A DNA stretch of 35,182 nt from Vicinamibacteria bacterium (GCA_035620555.1 DASPGQ010000103.1:1-35182), one strand, 5' to 3'. Positions 24,523 to 33,637 are shown, counted from the stretch's first letter. A program made the numbers and translations. Notes: generated by a model from the letters alone, not told the origin.

Positions 24523-26841
24523 CTATCGGCAAACGACTTCGACGTCGATGGGGTTTTGACCCTCGCGAAGCGCTACTTTCAAGACGGAGAACTCTCGACG
24601 CCCCTCGCTTCCTAAGGCGCGGATGGGCTCGAGTGAAACGCCGAGCTCCACCGATCGCGAAGCAGGCACGTGCAGCTCGCGCTCGAACCCGGGCCCGCTC
24701 ACGGTGGCGGCATGGGACCCTCCGGTTCCCTCGACCTTCAAACGGGGGAAGCCCGAACCGCACTCGGGAAGGACCAAGTAGAGAGGTCGTGCCCCTCGAA
24801 GGCGGATCGCACCAGTGGAACGCCTTGGCGGAATCCAATCTTCGGGCTCGCTCCTGCTCGCAGCGAGGCTTCCCATCACGATGAGCATTATCACCATTGC
24901 CGCCGTGATCGTGGTGGGGTTGGCTCGCCAACCCTTCCGTTCCCAGAGCCAGATGCCTCCAAGACATAGAGCGAGGAAGGTGGGGAAGGCGCATCGCACG
25001 ACCAGCGGCTGCGGAGCATCGACCGAGCCCAGCGCCGGCGACGGATCCACCACCCCCGCCGCGAGAAAAGCGGCTCGATCGTAGACGAAGTTCCTCTCCG
25101 TCAGCATGCTCTGGCCGGTCCAGAACCCTGCCGCCGTGCCGATCAGCAGGGAGAACCAGCGCAGCGACGACGTTATTGGATGACGCAGCCAGGCTGCAAT
25201 GCCGACCGCCATCACCGGGACCAGAGGAACGATGTAGCGTCCCGGGGGGGCCCAGGCGCCCGCGCCCCCGCGGTCGTGCGAGGCGGCTGCCAGTAAATAG
25301 GGGAGAGCGATTGCGAGGCTCAACCCGAAAGCGAAGGGCGACTCGCGTCTTAGGGCGATCAAGCCAGGAAGGGTGAAAAGGTACAAAGGCGCGTAGATCA
25401 GGACGCCTTCCGAGCGGCCGAGAAGAAGGTGGTAGAGACCCGACAGGGTCTCGGCGTTGAAGAGCGTCTCACCGCGAGGATAGCCTCTCGCGACCCACAA
25501 GGCGTCGGGAAGGAGACTGCCGGTAATTTGAAAGACGTACAGACATTGAAGCCCGAGGCCGAGGCAGGCGGGGACCAGGGCGGTCCCGAGAACCCGCCAT
25601 CGCGGCGCTGATCGAAAACCTTTCCAACAACAGCCAACCAGCAAGGCTCCCCAGATCGGCAGGTATTTGGTGTGGAGCCATGGGAGTAACGCTCCCGCGA
25701 GGCCGAAGGCAACGGCACTTCCAAGCGTGAGCCGCTTGGCGAGAACCGCCGTTAGCATCAAGGTGATGCAAATCGTTGCCACGATCTCGGTGTAGACCTG
25801 GAAATGATAGAAGAAGAGCGGCGGGGTGATGCCAACCGCGAGCCCGAGAGCCAGGGCTCCCCGTCGAGTCCCGATTGTGGGCTCGACCAAACGAGCGATC
25901 AGCAACGTGCACGCGGTGCCAAAGAGCAGGCAGGTAAAGAGCGTGACGACGAGCCGGTCAGGATGGAAGTACGCATCGATGGCCATCGACGGCGTCAAGA
26001 GAAGGGGAAGGCCGGGCAGGAAGACGTAGAAGGTGCCACCCTTCCTGCCTTCGAGCACCGGGCCTCCAATCCACCGGGCGCTCGCCGCCGGCTCGATTCC
26101 CAAGAGGGACTTCCAGGCATCGATCGAGGTCGTGATCGCCGCCGGTATCCAGCGAGCGATTCGTGCACCGGCTCGTCCCGGTTCCAGTCGTTTTCCGATG
26201 AGATCTTCCGCGTTGCCGATGTCCGTGTCCCCGTCGTGAAGCAGGCTGGCGGTAAGGCGTATGTATCGGGGCTCGTCCCCGGTCCCCCATCGATCGTCGT
26301 AGGGCTGGGAGAACCTTCGCTCCGGTGTCCAGGCAAAGAGCGCCAGCATCAGCATGGCCGCGAAACCGGGAATCACGAGCCTCGAGCCTTGTCTCAGCAG
26401 AGCGCGGCCCAGGGGATCTAAGGGCGCGAACCGATTCACCTTGAGAAGGATGACGGATGCCACGACGAGCGTGACCAAGAAGCGATGCGCATCCAGAACA
26501 AGCCACCACAAAACCTGAGGAAACACACCTCGGCCGGGAAGCAGGAGGATTGCGAACGGGAGCAGCAGAACGAACGGATCGTAAGTCGTCAGGGTCTCGC
26601 CGCACGAGACCCTAAACCCGCGACGAGTCACACGCTGAAAGAGGAAGGATTCGACCATCCAAATGGCGACGAATCCGAGAACGAGGAGAATCACGATACG
26701 CAGCCCTCGCGGCGGGAGGAGAAAAGCGGGCTCCGAGAGAAGTATCTGAGGCCGTGCCCGGTAGAGCGGTTCGACCAGCCGGCTCAGCCCAAACGCGATA
26801 ATCCCACCGACGATCAGCAGCGCACGTCCGGCCAAATGCAT
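24523..26841 (-). CDS. Polytopic membrane protein, putative GT-C glycosyltransferase
   Basis: 772 residues with about 12-13 predicted membrane helices over residues 1-690 and an extracytoplasmic beta-rich tail (about 690-772). After the helix near 156-171 comes WGTGDEPRYIRLTASLLHDGDTDIGN, an acidic GDE-type loop resembling the first-loop catalytic motif of GT-C enzymes (dolichyl- or polyprenyl-phosphate sugar transferases). WAPPGRYIVPLVPVM near 520 is also common in this group. The ATG at 26841 is abutted by a GAGGGAG motif; a TTG two codons later (26835) would have better spacing and may be the true start. Donor and acceptor cannot be deduced. It heads the operon with the PQQ-propeller gene and is divergent from the AftB-like gene. 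Confidence 0.72.
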   Translation of the reverse strand: MHLAGRALLIVGGIIAFGLSRLVEPLYRARPQILLSEPAFLLPPRGLRIVILLVLGFVAIWMVESFLFQRVTRRGFRVSCGETLTTYDPFVLLLPFAILLLPGRGVFPQVLWWLVLDAHRFLVTLVVASVILLKVNRFAPLDPLGRALLRQGSRLVIPGFAAMLMLALFAWTPERRFSQPYDDRWGTGDEPRYIRLTASLLHDGDTDIGNAEDLIGKRLEPGRAGARIARWIPAAITTSIDAWKSLLGIEPAASARWIGGPVLEGRKGGTFYVFLPGLPLLLTPSMAIDAYFHPDRLVVTLFTCLLFGTACTLLIARLVEPTIGTRRGALALGLAVGITPPLFFYHFQVYTEIVATICITLMLTAVLAKRLTLGSAVAFGLAGALLPWLHTKYLPIWGALLVGCCWKGFRSAPRWRVLGTALVPACLGLGLQCLYVFQITGSLLPDALWVARGYPRGETLFNAETLSGLYHLLLGRSEGVLIYAPLYLFTLPGLIALRRESPFAFGLSLAIALPYLLAAASHDRGGAGAWAPPGRYIVPLVPVMAVGIAAWLRHPITSSLRWFSLLIGTAAGFWTGQSMLTERNFVYDRAAFLAAGVVDPSPALGSVDAPQPLVVRCAFPTFLALCLGGIWLWERKGWRANPTTITAAMVIMLIVMGSLAASRSEPEDWIPPRRSTGAIRLRGARPLYLVLPECGSGFPRLKVEGTGGSHAATVSGPGFERELHVPASRSVELGVSLEPIRALGSEGRREFSVLKVALREGQNPIDVEVVCR

Positions 26842-26939
26842 CTCCCTCAGACGGCTTGATGGGATCAGGAGCGTGGCAGGATAGCAGATCGTGGAAACGG
26901 AAACAGTCGTGGCGACGCCGATCGAATTCGATCAGGTCG

Positions 26940-26969
26940 TTGCGCTGCCATTCGGTGAGCCGATAGAAT
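26940..26969 (+). promoter_or_regulatory. Possible promoter of the AftB-like operon
   Basis: TTGCGC (26940-26945), 18-bp spacer, TAGAAT (26964-26969) in the 179-bp divergent region. The -10 is good and the -35 is poor; no ribosome-binding site is seen ahead of the ATG at 27021. Confidence 0.4.
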
Positions 26970-27020
26970 CCTCGCGTTCGCTCGCGGCCGGCCCGTCTCG
27001 ATGAAATCACGTATTGTGCC

Positions 27021-28931
27021 ATGACGCGGGGTGATGTAGCGCTAACGGGCGGGAGGGGAAAGCCCGAACGTCATCCCGTCCTCCTGCTGCTGCTCGCGGC
27101 GTTCTTCGTGGTGCTCCTTCGGACAGCATGGATTTGCGACGACGCTTACATCACCTTTCGCACCGTCGAGAATCTTCTCGACGGCTTCGGCCTGCGTTAC
27201 AACCCGGCCGAGCGGGTCCAGACCTATACCCATCCGCTGTGGCTGTTCCTCCTCTTACCCTTTCGACTCCTCACCGGCGAGCTCTACTTCGCGAGCCTGG
27301 CCCTCGGTCTTGTCTGTTCGCTCGCCGCGGTCGGAGTGCTGGCTTTCGGTGTGGCACGCGATTTCTGGGCGGGAGCCTTGGGGCTCGCGGCCCTCGTTTT
27401 CTCCAAATCGTTCGTAGACTATTCCACTTCCGGCATGGAGAACCCCCTCGCACACTTGCTCCTGGCACTGTTCTTTCTCGTTTACACGAGCGACGAGGCG
27501 GACTCCAACCCTCGGAGACTCTACTTCCTTGCAGGCCTCCTGACTCTCACGCGGATGGACCTTGGCTTACTCGTTATTCCGCCGCTGTTCGACGTGATCC
27601 GCCATCACCGCCTTCGTCGCGGCTTCTCGCAAGTGATCATTGGCCTTGTGCCACTCCTTCTGTGGGAGGTATTCTCCCTCGTCTACTACGGGTTCGCGTT
27701 TCCCAACACCGCCTATGCCAAGTTGGGCGGGGGGATACCGCGCCTCGAGCTCGCCGCGCAGGGTGGTCTGTACGTTCTCGACTCTCTCGCCGCGGATCCC
27801 CTGACCCTGACGATGGTCTGCGGAGCGCTGCTGTTTGTCTTTGTGGAAAAGAATCGCCACGGCGCCACGGCGATGCTGGGCGCGGGGCTCTACCTTTCTT
27901 ATGTGGTGGCCATCGGCGGCGACTTCATGTCGGGACGGTTCTTTTCGGCGGTTGGTTTCGTGGCGGTGCTGACCCTCGTTCATCGTGTGGCGCTCGAAGG
28001 ATGGATCCGAGCGGCAGCCTTTGGCGTGGTGTTGGTCGTCGGGTTCTCGGCGCCCCACCCGCCGATTCTCAGCGGCTCTCGTGAGGGCATCGGCGGAGAG
28101 GGACGGCGAGCTATTCGAGGTATCGTCGACGAGCGGGCCTTTTACTTCCCCTACACGGGGCTTGTCGGCGCAAGCCGGCCGGCCGGCATGCCTCGGCATC
28201 CGTGGGCCATGCAAGGGCTGCGGGCGCGCGAGAAGGGTGATGCCGTCGTCTTCAGGGACACGATCGGCATGTTCGGTTTCTACGCCGGCCCGAGCGTTCA
28301 CGTCGTGGATTATTACGGGCTGGCCGACGCGCTTCTGGCGCGGCTACCTTCTCGCGCCGATCCGAATTGGAGGCCAGGTCATTTCGCACGCGCCATCCCC
28401 CCCGGTTATCGGGAAACTCTGTCGCAGGGCTCGAACCGGCTCGACGATCAACAGCTCCTCCCCTACTACGAGGCCTTGCGGAAGATCACCCGCGAGCCCC
28501 TGTTCTCCCGAGAGCGTTGGCTCGCGATTCTGAGTATGAACCTCGGGACTTGCTCCGACCACGTTCCCTTCGACCGATATCGGTATGCGGGCCGTGAGCG
28601 CGTGAGACTCACCGAGATCACGGTCGAGACGGGCGATGTCCGCGAGCTTTCGGGGGCCGGTCTGCGGATCGAGCTCAGTAGTGTCCGGCATGCCCCACTC
28701 ATCGAAGTCAGTCTCGATTGCGACGACGACTACGAGCTCCGCTATCTGAGAGCTGGTGAGCCCCTTGGCGTGTCCGAGGTCTCGAAACTCTGCCAGGCCG
28801 GTGGAGGAATCATCCGCAGGACTGTCGAGGTTCCCGAGGCGGCTCGCACCGAGGGCTACGACGTGATCTGGCTCGTTCCCACGAGAGGATTCAGGCCTTT
28901 TCGTACGGCTCAGCTGCGCCTTCTTCGATGA
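27021..28931 (+). CDS. AftB-like GT-C glycosyltransferase
   Basis: 636 residues with about 9-10 helices in the first 345 residues and a soluble C-terminal part. Just after the first helix lies ICDDAYITFRTVENLLDGFGLRYNPAERVQTYTHPLWLF, with the double Asp at 40-41, as in the AftB-type arabinofuranosyltransferase-like GT-C proteins. Further family-type segments are FSKSFVDYSTSGMENPL, AFPNTAYAKLGGG and VHVVDYYGLADALLARLP with GHFARAIPPGYRETL. AftB itself adds terminal arabinose in mycobacteria; in this Gram-negative-like setting only the GT-C fold and polyprenyl-linked donor can be inferred. The start ATG has no clear ribosome-binding site. Its stop overlaps the next gene's ATG (ATGA). Confidence 0.8.
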   Translation: MTRGDVALTGGRGKPERHPVLLLLLAAFFVVLLRTAWICDDAYITFRTVENLLDGFGLRYNPAERVQTYTHPLWLFLLLPFRLLTGELYFASLALGLVCSLAAVGVLAFGVARDFWAGALGLAALVFSKSFVDYSTSGMENPLAHLLLALFFLVYTSDEADSNPRRLYFLAGLLTLTRMDLGLLVIPPLFDVIRHHRLRRGFSQVIIGLVPLLLWEVFSLVYYGFAFPNTAYAKLGGGIPRLELAAQGGLYVLDSLAADPLTLTMVCGALLFVFVEKNRHGATAMLGAGLYLSYVVAIGGDFMSGRFFSAVGFVAVLTLVHRVALEGWIRAAAFGVVLVVGFSAPHPPILSGSREGIGGEGRRAIRGIVDERAFYFPYTGLVGASRPAGMPRHPWAMQGLRAREKGDAVVFRDTIGMFGFYAGPSVHVVDYYGLADALLARLPSRADPNWRPGHFARAIPPGYRETLSQGSNRLDDQQLLPYYEALRKITREPLFSRERWLAILSMNLGTCSDHVPFDRYRYAGRERVRLTEITVETGDVRELSGAGLRIELSSVRHAPLIEVSLDCDDDYELRYLRAGEPLGVSEVSKLCQAGGGIIRRTVEVPEAARTEGYDVIWLVPTRGFRPFRTAQLRLLR

Positions 28932-30601
28932 CCCGGCTTGCGTTGAGACTTCTTCATGTGTTCGGTGTAGCCGCCTTGCTGCTCCTGGCTCTCGGTTTGG
29001 TTCTCGAGAGCGGTAAGCGGGGGTTCCTTGCAGCCGACCAGTCCATCCTGTTCGATGGTGGCTACCGGGTCGCGCTCGGACAGGTACCCTACCGTGACTT
29101 TTTCATCCCTACGGGCCCGGTTCCCTTCTGGATCCAGGGACTGTTTTTCGCAGGCTTCGGCGTCAGCTACGGGACCTATATCCTCCACGCGGCGGTCATC
29201 AACGCGGCCGTCGCCCTGCTGGCCCTCTTGTGGTTTCGGACGGTGTTTCCGCAATCGCGCCTGCACGGCTATTTCGCGGCCGTGTTGACCGCGTTTTGGT
29301 TCTACCCACCCTTCGGGACTCCCTGGTTCGAGCAGACGGCGTTCTTCTTTCATTTCGCCGCGATGTTTCTCCTCGTGCGATCGCTCGCCGCCGCAAACCC
29401 GTCCTGGCGTTCCCTTCGGATGAATCGGCGCGGCTACCTCTTGCTCGTGGCCGCTGGTCTGGCGGACGGTCTGTCCTTCCTCTGCAAACAGAACGCCGGG
29501 CTTCTGGCGGTCGCGGCGAGTCTCGGGGTTCTCGGTATGGGTGTCTCGGCTCGACTGCGTCAGAGACTCGTGCTGGCGACCTGTTTCGCCGCGGGAGTCG
29601 CGCTCGCGTTCGTCTCGTTCGCGACCTGGCTCCTCTTCGCTTCCAACGTGGATCTTTTTCGACTCTTCTTCCTCGAGATCCCATCGCAGGAGGGTTTGCG
29701 CCGCCTGGGGCAGCTCGGGGCGATGGACCTCCTCTCGGGCGCTTTCTCGATGACGACTCCGGTCAGGACGTTCAGCGCTCTTTCGGCCGTTGTTGCCGCA
29801 GGAGTCTTTCTTACCGATGGATACCTGCGCGTCACCGGGCGGGACGGCCCTCTCGCTCCCCAAGGACGTATGGCTGCGGGCACGCTCCTGTCGCTCTTCG
29901 TGCTCCAGAGCGTCTTCATCCCGCTGACGGTCAACGAGCCGGAGAACGGCTTCTCTTTCTGCGGAATGATGGTCGCACTCGCAATGCTCCTCGTCCGTGA
30001 CATGTCGCCAAACTCTCTCGGATCCGAAGCCTCTCGCCGCGCCACTCCATTCGCCGTCACCTACTGGCTTGGGTCGCTCTTGATGTTCTTTGCTCTCGCG
30101 CAGCAAGCGCGGAGTGTAGCGCTCAACCGTGGCGTCCACGACGTTTTCTCGCGATCCCGATTCGACGCGAATGTGGTGTCCCGCGCGATGCATCCGGTGC
30201 AGTGGGCCATCCCCACGCCGGCCGCGCGGCGGTCCGAAGAAGAGATCCCGGTCGAAGACATCGATCGCTTGACCGAATTTCTACGACGGTCCGAGGATTT
30301 CTTCGTCTTTCCCGATTTCACCGTCCTGTATGGTCTCGTCGGTGCAACCCCCCCGCAGCCGCTTCTGTGGTTTCACCGAGGACTCACCTATTCCCTCGAG
30401 AAAGCACCATGGTTGGACCGCCGCCTCGTGCAAGAGCTCCATGAGCGTCGTGTCGAGTATGTCGTCGTCGAGGCGGTCTCCTTGGGGGGCACCGACCGAC
30501 GGCTGGCTCATTTCCCGTCGCTCGCCCGCTATATCGCGGATGGTTTCGAGCCCGAACGAGAGTTCGGTATTTTTCGAGTCCTGCGTCGTCGCGCTCGATA
30601 A
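28928..30601 (+). CDS. Putative GT-C/GT39-like membrane glycosyltransferase
   Basis: 557 residues with about 11 predicted helices. The first extracytoplasmic loop reads FLAADQSILFDGGYRVALGQVPYRDFFIPTGPVPFWIQ (about 33-70). D37 is in the position of the catalytic acid and QVPYRDF, with PTGP, is a recurring motif of this hypothetical family. The last 130 residues form a soluble domain with helices and strands (IDRLTEFLRRSEDFFVFPDF, ERRVEYVVVEAV). The gene overlaps its upstream neighbour by 4 nt, so the two enzymes are coexpressed and may act in consecutive or alternative steps of surface glycan assembly. Specific donor and acceptor are unknown. Confidence 0.75.
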   Translation: MTRLALRLLHVFGVAALLLLALGLVLESGKRGFLAADQSILFDGGYRVALGQVPYRDFFIPTGPVPFWIQGLFFAGFGVSYGTYILHAAVINAAVALLALLWFRTVFPQSRLHGYFAAVLTAFWFYPPFGTPWFEQTAFFFHFAAMFLLVRSLAAANPSWRSLRMNRRGYLLLVAAGLADGLSFLCKQNAGLLAVAASLGVLGMGVSARLRQRLVLATCFAAGVALAFVSFATWLLFASNVDLFRLFFLEIPSQEGLRRLGQLGAMDLLSGAFSMTTPVRTFSALSAVVAAGVFLTDGYLRVTGRDGPLAPQGRMAAGTLLSLFVLQSVFIPLTVNEPENGFSFCGMMVALAMLLVRDMSPNSLGSEASRRATPFAVTYWLGSLLMFFALAQQARSVALNRGVHDVFSRSRFDANVVSRAMHPVQWAIPTPAARRSEEEIPVEDIDRLTEFLRRSEDFFVFPDFTVLYGLVGATPPQPLLWFHRGLTYSLEKAPWLDRRLVQELHERRVEYVVVEAVSLGGTDRRLAHFPSLARYIADGFEPEREFGIFRVLRRRAR

Positions 30602-30623
30602 TACCGAGAGTGTTTACGTCTTC

Positions 30624-31013
30624 CTATCGCGGCCCTCGGGCTCCGATCGCGAAGAGAGCGCAGAGTCGCGCCTCGGTCAGCGCGAGGCCCCAGCCCCGGA
30701 GGCGTACGACCCGCTCTTTGCGGAAATCTTCTCGAACGCGATGAGCGACGGCTTCCCGGAGATTCCCGTGGAGGAGAATGTCCCACTCGATGTCGGAAAA
30801 CAGGTGTTCGCTCAGAAGCTGAACGTCGTTCTCCGCCGGAACACGGCTCAAATAGGCCTGTCCAATCTCGATCGAGCCACTGGCATTGCCGAGAAGCGTC
30901 TCGAGCTCGAGGACCACGCTCTCTTTCCTCCTCCGAGAGTGGACGAGAGCGAGAGATCCGCCGGCAATTGCCCCGACCGCACCAAGGTAAGCGAGAAATC
31001 GGCGTCGCCTCAT
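30624..31013 (-). CDS. Small Tat-signal protein, probable GMC dehydrogenase partner subunit
   Basis: 129 residues. The N-terminus MRRRRFLAYLGAVGAIAGGSLAL matches a twin-arginine signal (RRRFLAYLG then a mildly hydrophobic stretch). The remainder is helical and contains no cofactor motif I recognise. It begins 3 nt after the stop of the GMC oxidoreductase gene. Gluconate 2-dehydrogenase and FAD-dependent glucose dehydrogenases have a small Tat-exported subunit that carries the flavoprotein across the membrane, since the large subunit lacks a signal; the same pairing is inferred here. Sequence similarity to that subunit family is not obvious by eye. Confidence 0.75.
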   Translation of the reverse strand: MRRRRFLAYLGAVGAIAGGSLALVHSRRRKESVVLELETLLGNASGSIEIGQAYLSRVPAENDVQLLSEHLFSDIEWDILLHGNLREAVAHRVREDFRKERVVRLRGWGLALTEARLCALFAIGARGPR

Positions 31014-31016
31014 GGG

Positions 31017-32522
31017 TTACTCGTTGCTCAGGCTCGCCTTCAAATGATCCGCCAATCGAAGCGAGAGCGCGACGAGGGTCAAGGTCGGGTTCGCGAACCC
31101 GCTGGTGGTGAACACCGAGCTTCCGGCAACGTAGAGGTTTGAGACCGAGTGCACCCGGCAGTGGGTATCGACGACTCCTTTGAGAGGGTCCGAGTGCATT
31201 CGTGTGGTACCCATGTGGTGGGAGCCACCGTAGGTTCGCGGCCAGGATCCATCCAGAGTGGGGTCCACCCAGACACGAGCCCCTCCCGCCTGTCCCATAC
31301 ACCGTCCCATACATTCCAGCGTTTTTTCAACGCTGGTGCGGTCCAGCTCACTCAGACGCCACTCGAGCCGGGCGCGCCGCTTGCCGAACGGATCGGTCTC
31401 GTCACTCAGGCGAACCCTGCTTTCCGGGTTAGGGGCCTGTTCGGCACGGACGAGAAGACGCCCGTAAACCGGCTCCATGGCCTTGCCTGGCCCCAAGTCG
31501 ATGTCGGCAACCAGGGAAGCCACCCCTTTCATGAAAGACCCCACCTTCGTTCGACGAGCCATCTTGAAGGGCTCCACGGCGCAGTTCAGCAGCCGATGTT
31601 CTTCCTGCAATCGCTCGGACACTCCGATCGCTGTTCTCGATCTCGGAGAGCTTCCCATGAGCTCCTCCAGCGAGCGGGACGGTGAAGTCGACGGAGGCAA
31701 ATAGCAAAACGCCCCGGCGACCAGGTGCGGATGCTCCATGAAGAATCGTCCCACGAGATCGTGACCGTTGCCCAGCCCTCTGGTGTCCGCAGTGTTCGAG
31801 GCGAGCAGCAAGCGAGGGTTCTCGATCCCACCACAAGCCAGAACGAACTTCCTCGCCCCGACGGTGAAGCCTTTCCCCGTCAAAGACCGAGCTTCGACGG
31901 TCTCGATTCGATCGGCGCCCGCATTAGTGCTCAGCTCCACCGCGTTGGCGAAAAGGACGACGGTGACGTTGGCGGCTTCGACCAGCTGTTTGCGGTAGAC
32001 CTCCCCGAAGCGGGTCGGCGGGCTCAAACTGAATAGCAGGTGGCGCAGGCCGCTCGCGCCTCGCAGGAATCGAGGGAGCTCGCTCGGTTGGGCCGAGTCG
32101 GCGGTTGGAATCGAGAACGATTCCAGCTGGCAGAGCTCGGCCGCTCTTCGGTAGTAAGGGACGATGTCGGAGAAAGGAATCGGCCAGCCGCTGAAGGGTA
32201 CCCAGTGGCGCTCACGGAAATCGATGGCATCGAGGGGGCGACACATTCCTTCCCAGTGGTTGGTGGATCCACCGAAATATCGAAGGCGCGACTTCGTCAA
32301 ATAAGGACTGTGCTCTTCCAGCACGGTTCCTGTTGCCCCCCCAGCGTACAGGGATTGTGTCCCGCGCTCGAAGTCCAGACCGCCGCTTTCTAGCAGAAGG
32401 ACCGACTGGCGCTTGTCGATGAACTCTCTTGCCAGAGCAATCCCCGCCGCTCCCCCGCCGAGAATGCAAAGGTCGACCTGGAGAAGGGTTCGGTCGGGGA
32501 TGGTGCGGGCGTCGCGCAACAT
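31017..32522 (-). CDS. GMC family FAD-dependent oxidoreductase
   Basis: 501 residues from the ATG at 32522; homologous proteins usually begin with the same M-x-x-D-A-R pattern. A GTG at 32546 with a GGGAAG site is an alternative. The Rossmann FAD site is LCILGGGAAGIALAREF followed by LLLESGG (about 18-45). GGSTNHWEGMCRPLD is a GMC signature. The C-terminal block SHHMGTTRMHSDPLKGVVDTHCRVHSVSNLYVAGSSVFTTSGFANPTLTLVALSLRLAD has the His of the active site (SHHMG) and the Asn of ANPTLT. No signal peptide or haem motif is present. Substrates are usually alcohols or sugars; the small Tat protein encoded next suggests a periplasmic dehydrogenase. Confidence 0.93.
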   Translation of the reverse strand: MLRDARTIPDRTLLQVDLCILGGGAAGIALAREFIDKRQSVLLLESGGLDFERGTQSLYAGGATGTVLEEHSPYLTKSRLRYFGGSTNHWEGMCRPLDAIDFRERHWVPFSGWPIPFSDIVPYYRRAAELCQLESFSIPTADSAQPSELPRFLRGASGLRHLLFSLSPPTRFGEVYRKQLVEAANVTVVLFANAVELSTNAGADRIETVEARSLTGKGFTVGARKFVLACGGIENPRLLLASNTADTRGLGNGHDLVGRFFMEHPHLVAGAFCYLPPSTSPSRSLEELMGSSPRSRTAIGVSERLQEEHRLLNCAVEPFKMARRTKVGSFMKGVASLVADIDLGPGKAMEPVYGRLLVRAEQAPNPESRVRLSDETDPFGKRRARLEWRLSELDRTSVEKTLECMGRCMGQAGGARVWVDPTLDGSWPRTYGGSHHMGTTRMHSDPLKGVVDTHCRVHSVSNLYVAGSSVFTTSGFANPTLTLVALSLRLADHLKASLSNE

Positions 32523-32554
32523 CGGCAGGATCTTACTCGAACTCACATTGGCTT

Positions 32555-32569
32555 CCCGCTGAGAGCGGG
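32555..32569 (-). other. Short hairpin in the DUF1028-GMC spacer
   Basis: cccgct and agcggg form a perfect 6-bp stem with a 3-nt loop, just upstream of the GMC gene on the minus strand. No T-run follows, so it is unlikely to terminate transcription; the DUF1028 and GMC genes may share a transcript. Confidence 0.4.
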
Positions 32570-32626
32570 TGGCGTCCCGAGAGAACGCGAGATTCGAAAA
32601 GGACCACCGTCTTCGATCTCCGCCGG

Positions 32627-33493
32627 TCAGCGCGGTTTTGTCTCTTGGGGCATTCCCGTACGGGTGCTTCCCGCGTTCTTCCAAGCATCGTAGCGAAGGC
32701 GCAGGGTCTTGACCGGGTTGGCGTTCTCGTCCGGGCGGATGTCCTCGTCGGTCACGCTGAGGTAAGCGAAATAGTCGCCGTCATTGTGCGATTGGCCAGT
32801 CGGGTCGTCCTTGTTGGCGATCGCGATGTAGGCGACATGGGCGGTCTTGGCGTCGCAAGGCGCCGCCGGCTTGGGCTCCTCTTCGCAGGTGCAGCGTTTG
32901 TCACCACCCATTTCGTCGGCGCCCTCCATCGCCGCCATCACTCGATCCGCTAGAGTTCCTTTGGCTCGGGTGAACGCGAGAGCGGCGTTTTGGGCCACGT
33001 TGTCGCTGAACAAGATGTTGCCCTGAACTTGAAAGAAAATGTCCTCCCCAACCCGTCCCGAAACGTAGAGCGCCGCCGGATTGTTGTCTTCTCCATTGAA
33101 TCCGGCACTGCGTCCCTCGAGATCGAGAATCCCGAACTGGCGACGTTCCATCGAGGGCTCGTCCTTGGTGCTCTCGTGCTCACGCAAGAGCTCGATGATT
33201 CGCCCCGGGTCGGTTCCCTTCTTCAATTCCTCGTACACGATCATCTGGTTCGCCCGGGTGTTGTCGACCCCCGCCTGGCAGGCGGCAACTCCGATGCCGG
33301 GGACGATCACTGCTTGGATGTCCATCAGATCCCGCGCCGGACGGGGTGGAAATCGCGACTGAGGTACGCAGGTCGCCGAGGCGATAATGACTTGTCCCGT
33401 GCTTCGGTCGACGGCAATCACCGACCAGGTAGCGAGAGCGGATGACTGCAAGCAGGATACGATGCCGAGCGTGAGGAGGCCGCGTTTCACCAT
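32627..33493 (-). CDS. Secreted DUF1028 family protein
   Basis: 288 residues from the ATG at 33493, with GAGGAA 5 nt ahead. A signal peptide (about 1-21, GLLTLGIVSCLQSSALA) is followed at once by TWSVIAVDRSTGQVIIASATCVPQSRFPPRP, the conserved N-terminus of DUF1028. Also typical are MDIQAVIVPGIGVAACQAGVDNTRANQMIVYEEL and RQFGILDLEGRSAGFNG. The family is, to my knowledge, grouped with N-terminal-nucleophile hydrolases. Cleavage after ALA would expose Thr as first residue. A short Cys-rich insert (RCTCEEEPKPAAPC) sits near 197-210. The activity is unknown. It is divergent from the creatininase-like gene and upstream of the GMC gene. Confidence 0.88.
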   Translation of the reverse strand: MVKRGLLTLGIVSCLQSSALATWSVIAVDRSTGQVIIASATCVPQSRFPPRPARDLMDIQAVIVPGIGVAACQAGVDNTRANQMIVYEELKKGTDPGRIIELLREHESTKDEPSMERRQFGILDLEGRSAGFNGEDNNPAALYVSGRVGEDIFFQVQGNILFSDNVAQNAALAFTRAKGTLADRVMAAMEGADEMGGDKRCTCEEEPKPAAPCDAKTAHVAYIAIANKDDPTGQSHNDGDYFAYLSVTDEDIRPDENANPVKTLRLRYDAWKNAGSTRTGMPQETKPR

Positions 33494-33535
33494 GGAATTC
33501 CTCCGGGCTGCCACGAAAACCGATCGTTCCGGCGC

Positions 33536-33564
33536 ACGATACAGACTCCGGGGTGCGGTGACAA
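33536..33564 (-). promoter_or_regulatory. Probable promoter of the DUF1028 gene
   Basis: On the minus strand TTGTCA (33559-33564), 17-bp spacer, TATCGT (33536-33541). The predicted start lies about 35 nt upstream of the ATG, leaving room for the GAGGAA ribosome-binding site. Confidence 0.6.
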
Positions 33565-33637
33565 CCGCTCGAGGACCAGCCAGGGGCTTGCAGCGGGGGA
33601 GCGCCTCGTGTGATTCTACGTCCTCGGAGGACTCCCG

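Noticed and set aside
28910-30193. 427-codon minus-strand frame opposite the second GT-C-like gene
   Set aside because: Glu/Arg/His-rich shadow of a hydrophobic reading frame, no start signal.
32523-32684. TTG-started extension of the GMC oxidoreductase
   Set aside because: It would overlap the end of the DUF1028 gene and add a charged tail not usual for the family; the ATG at 32522 matches the usual start.
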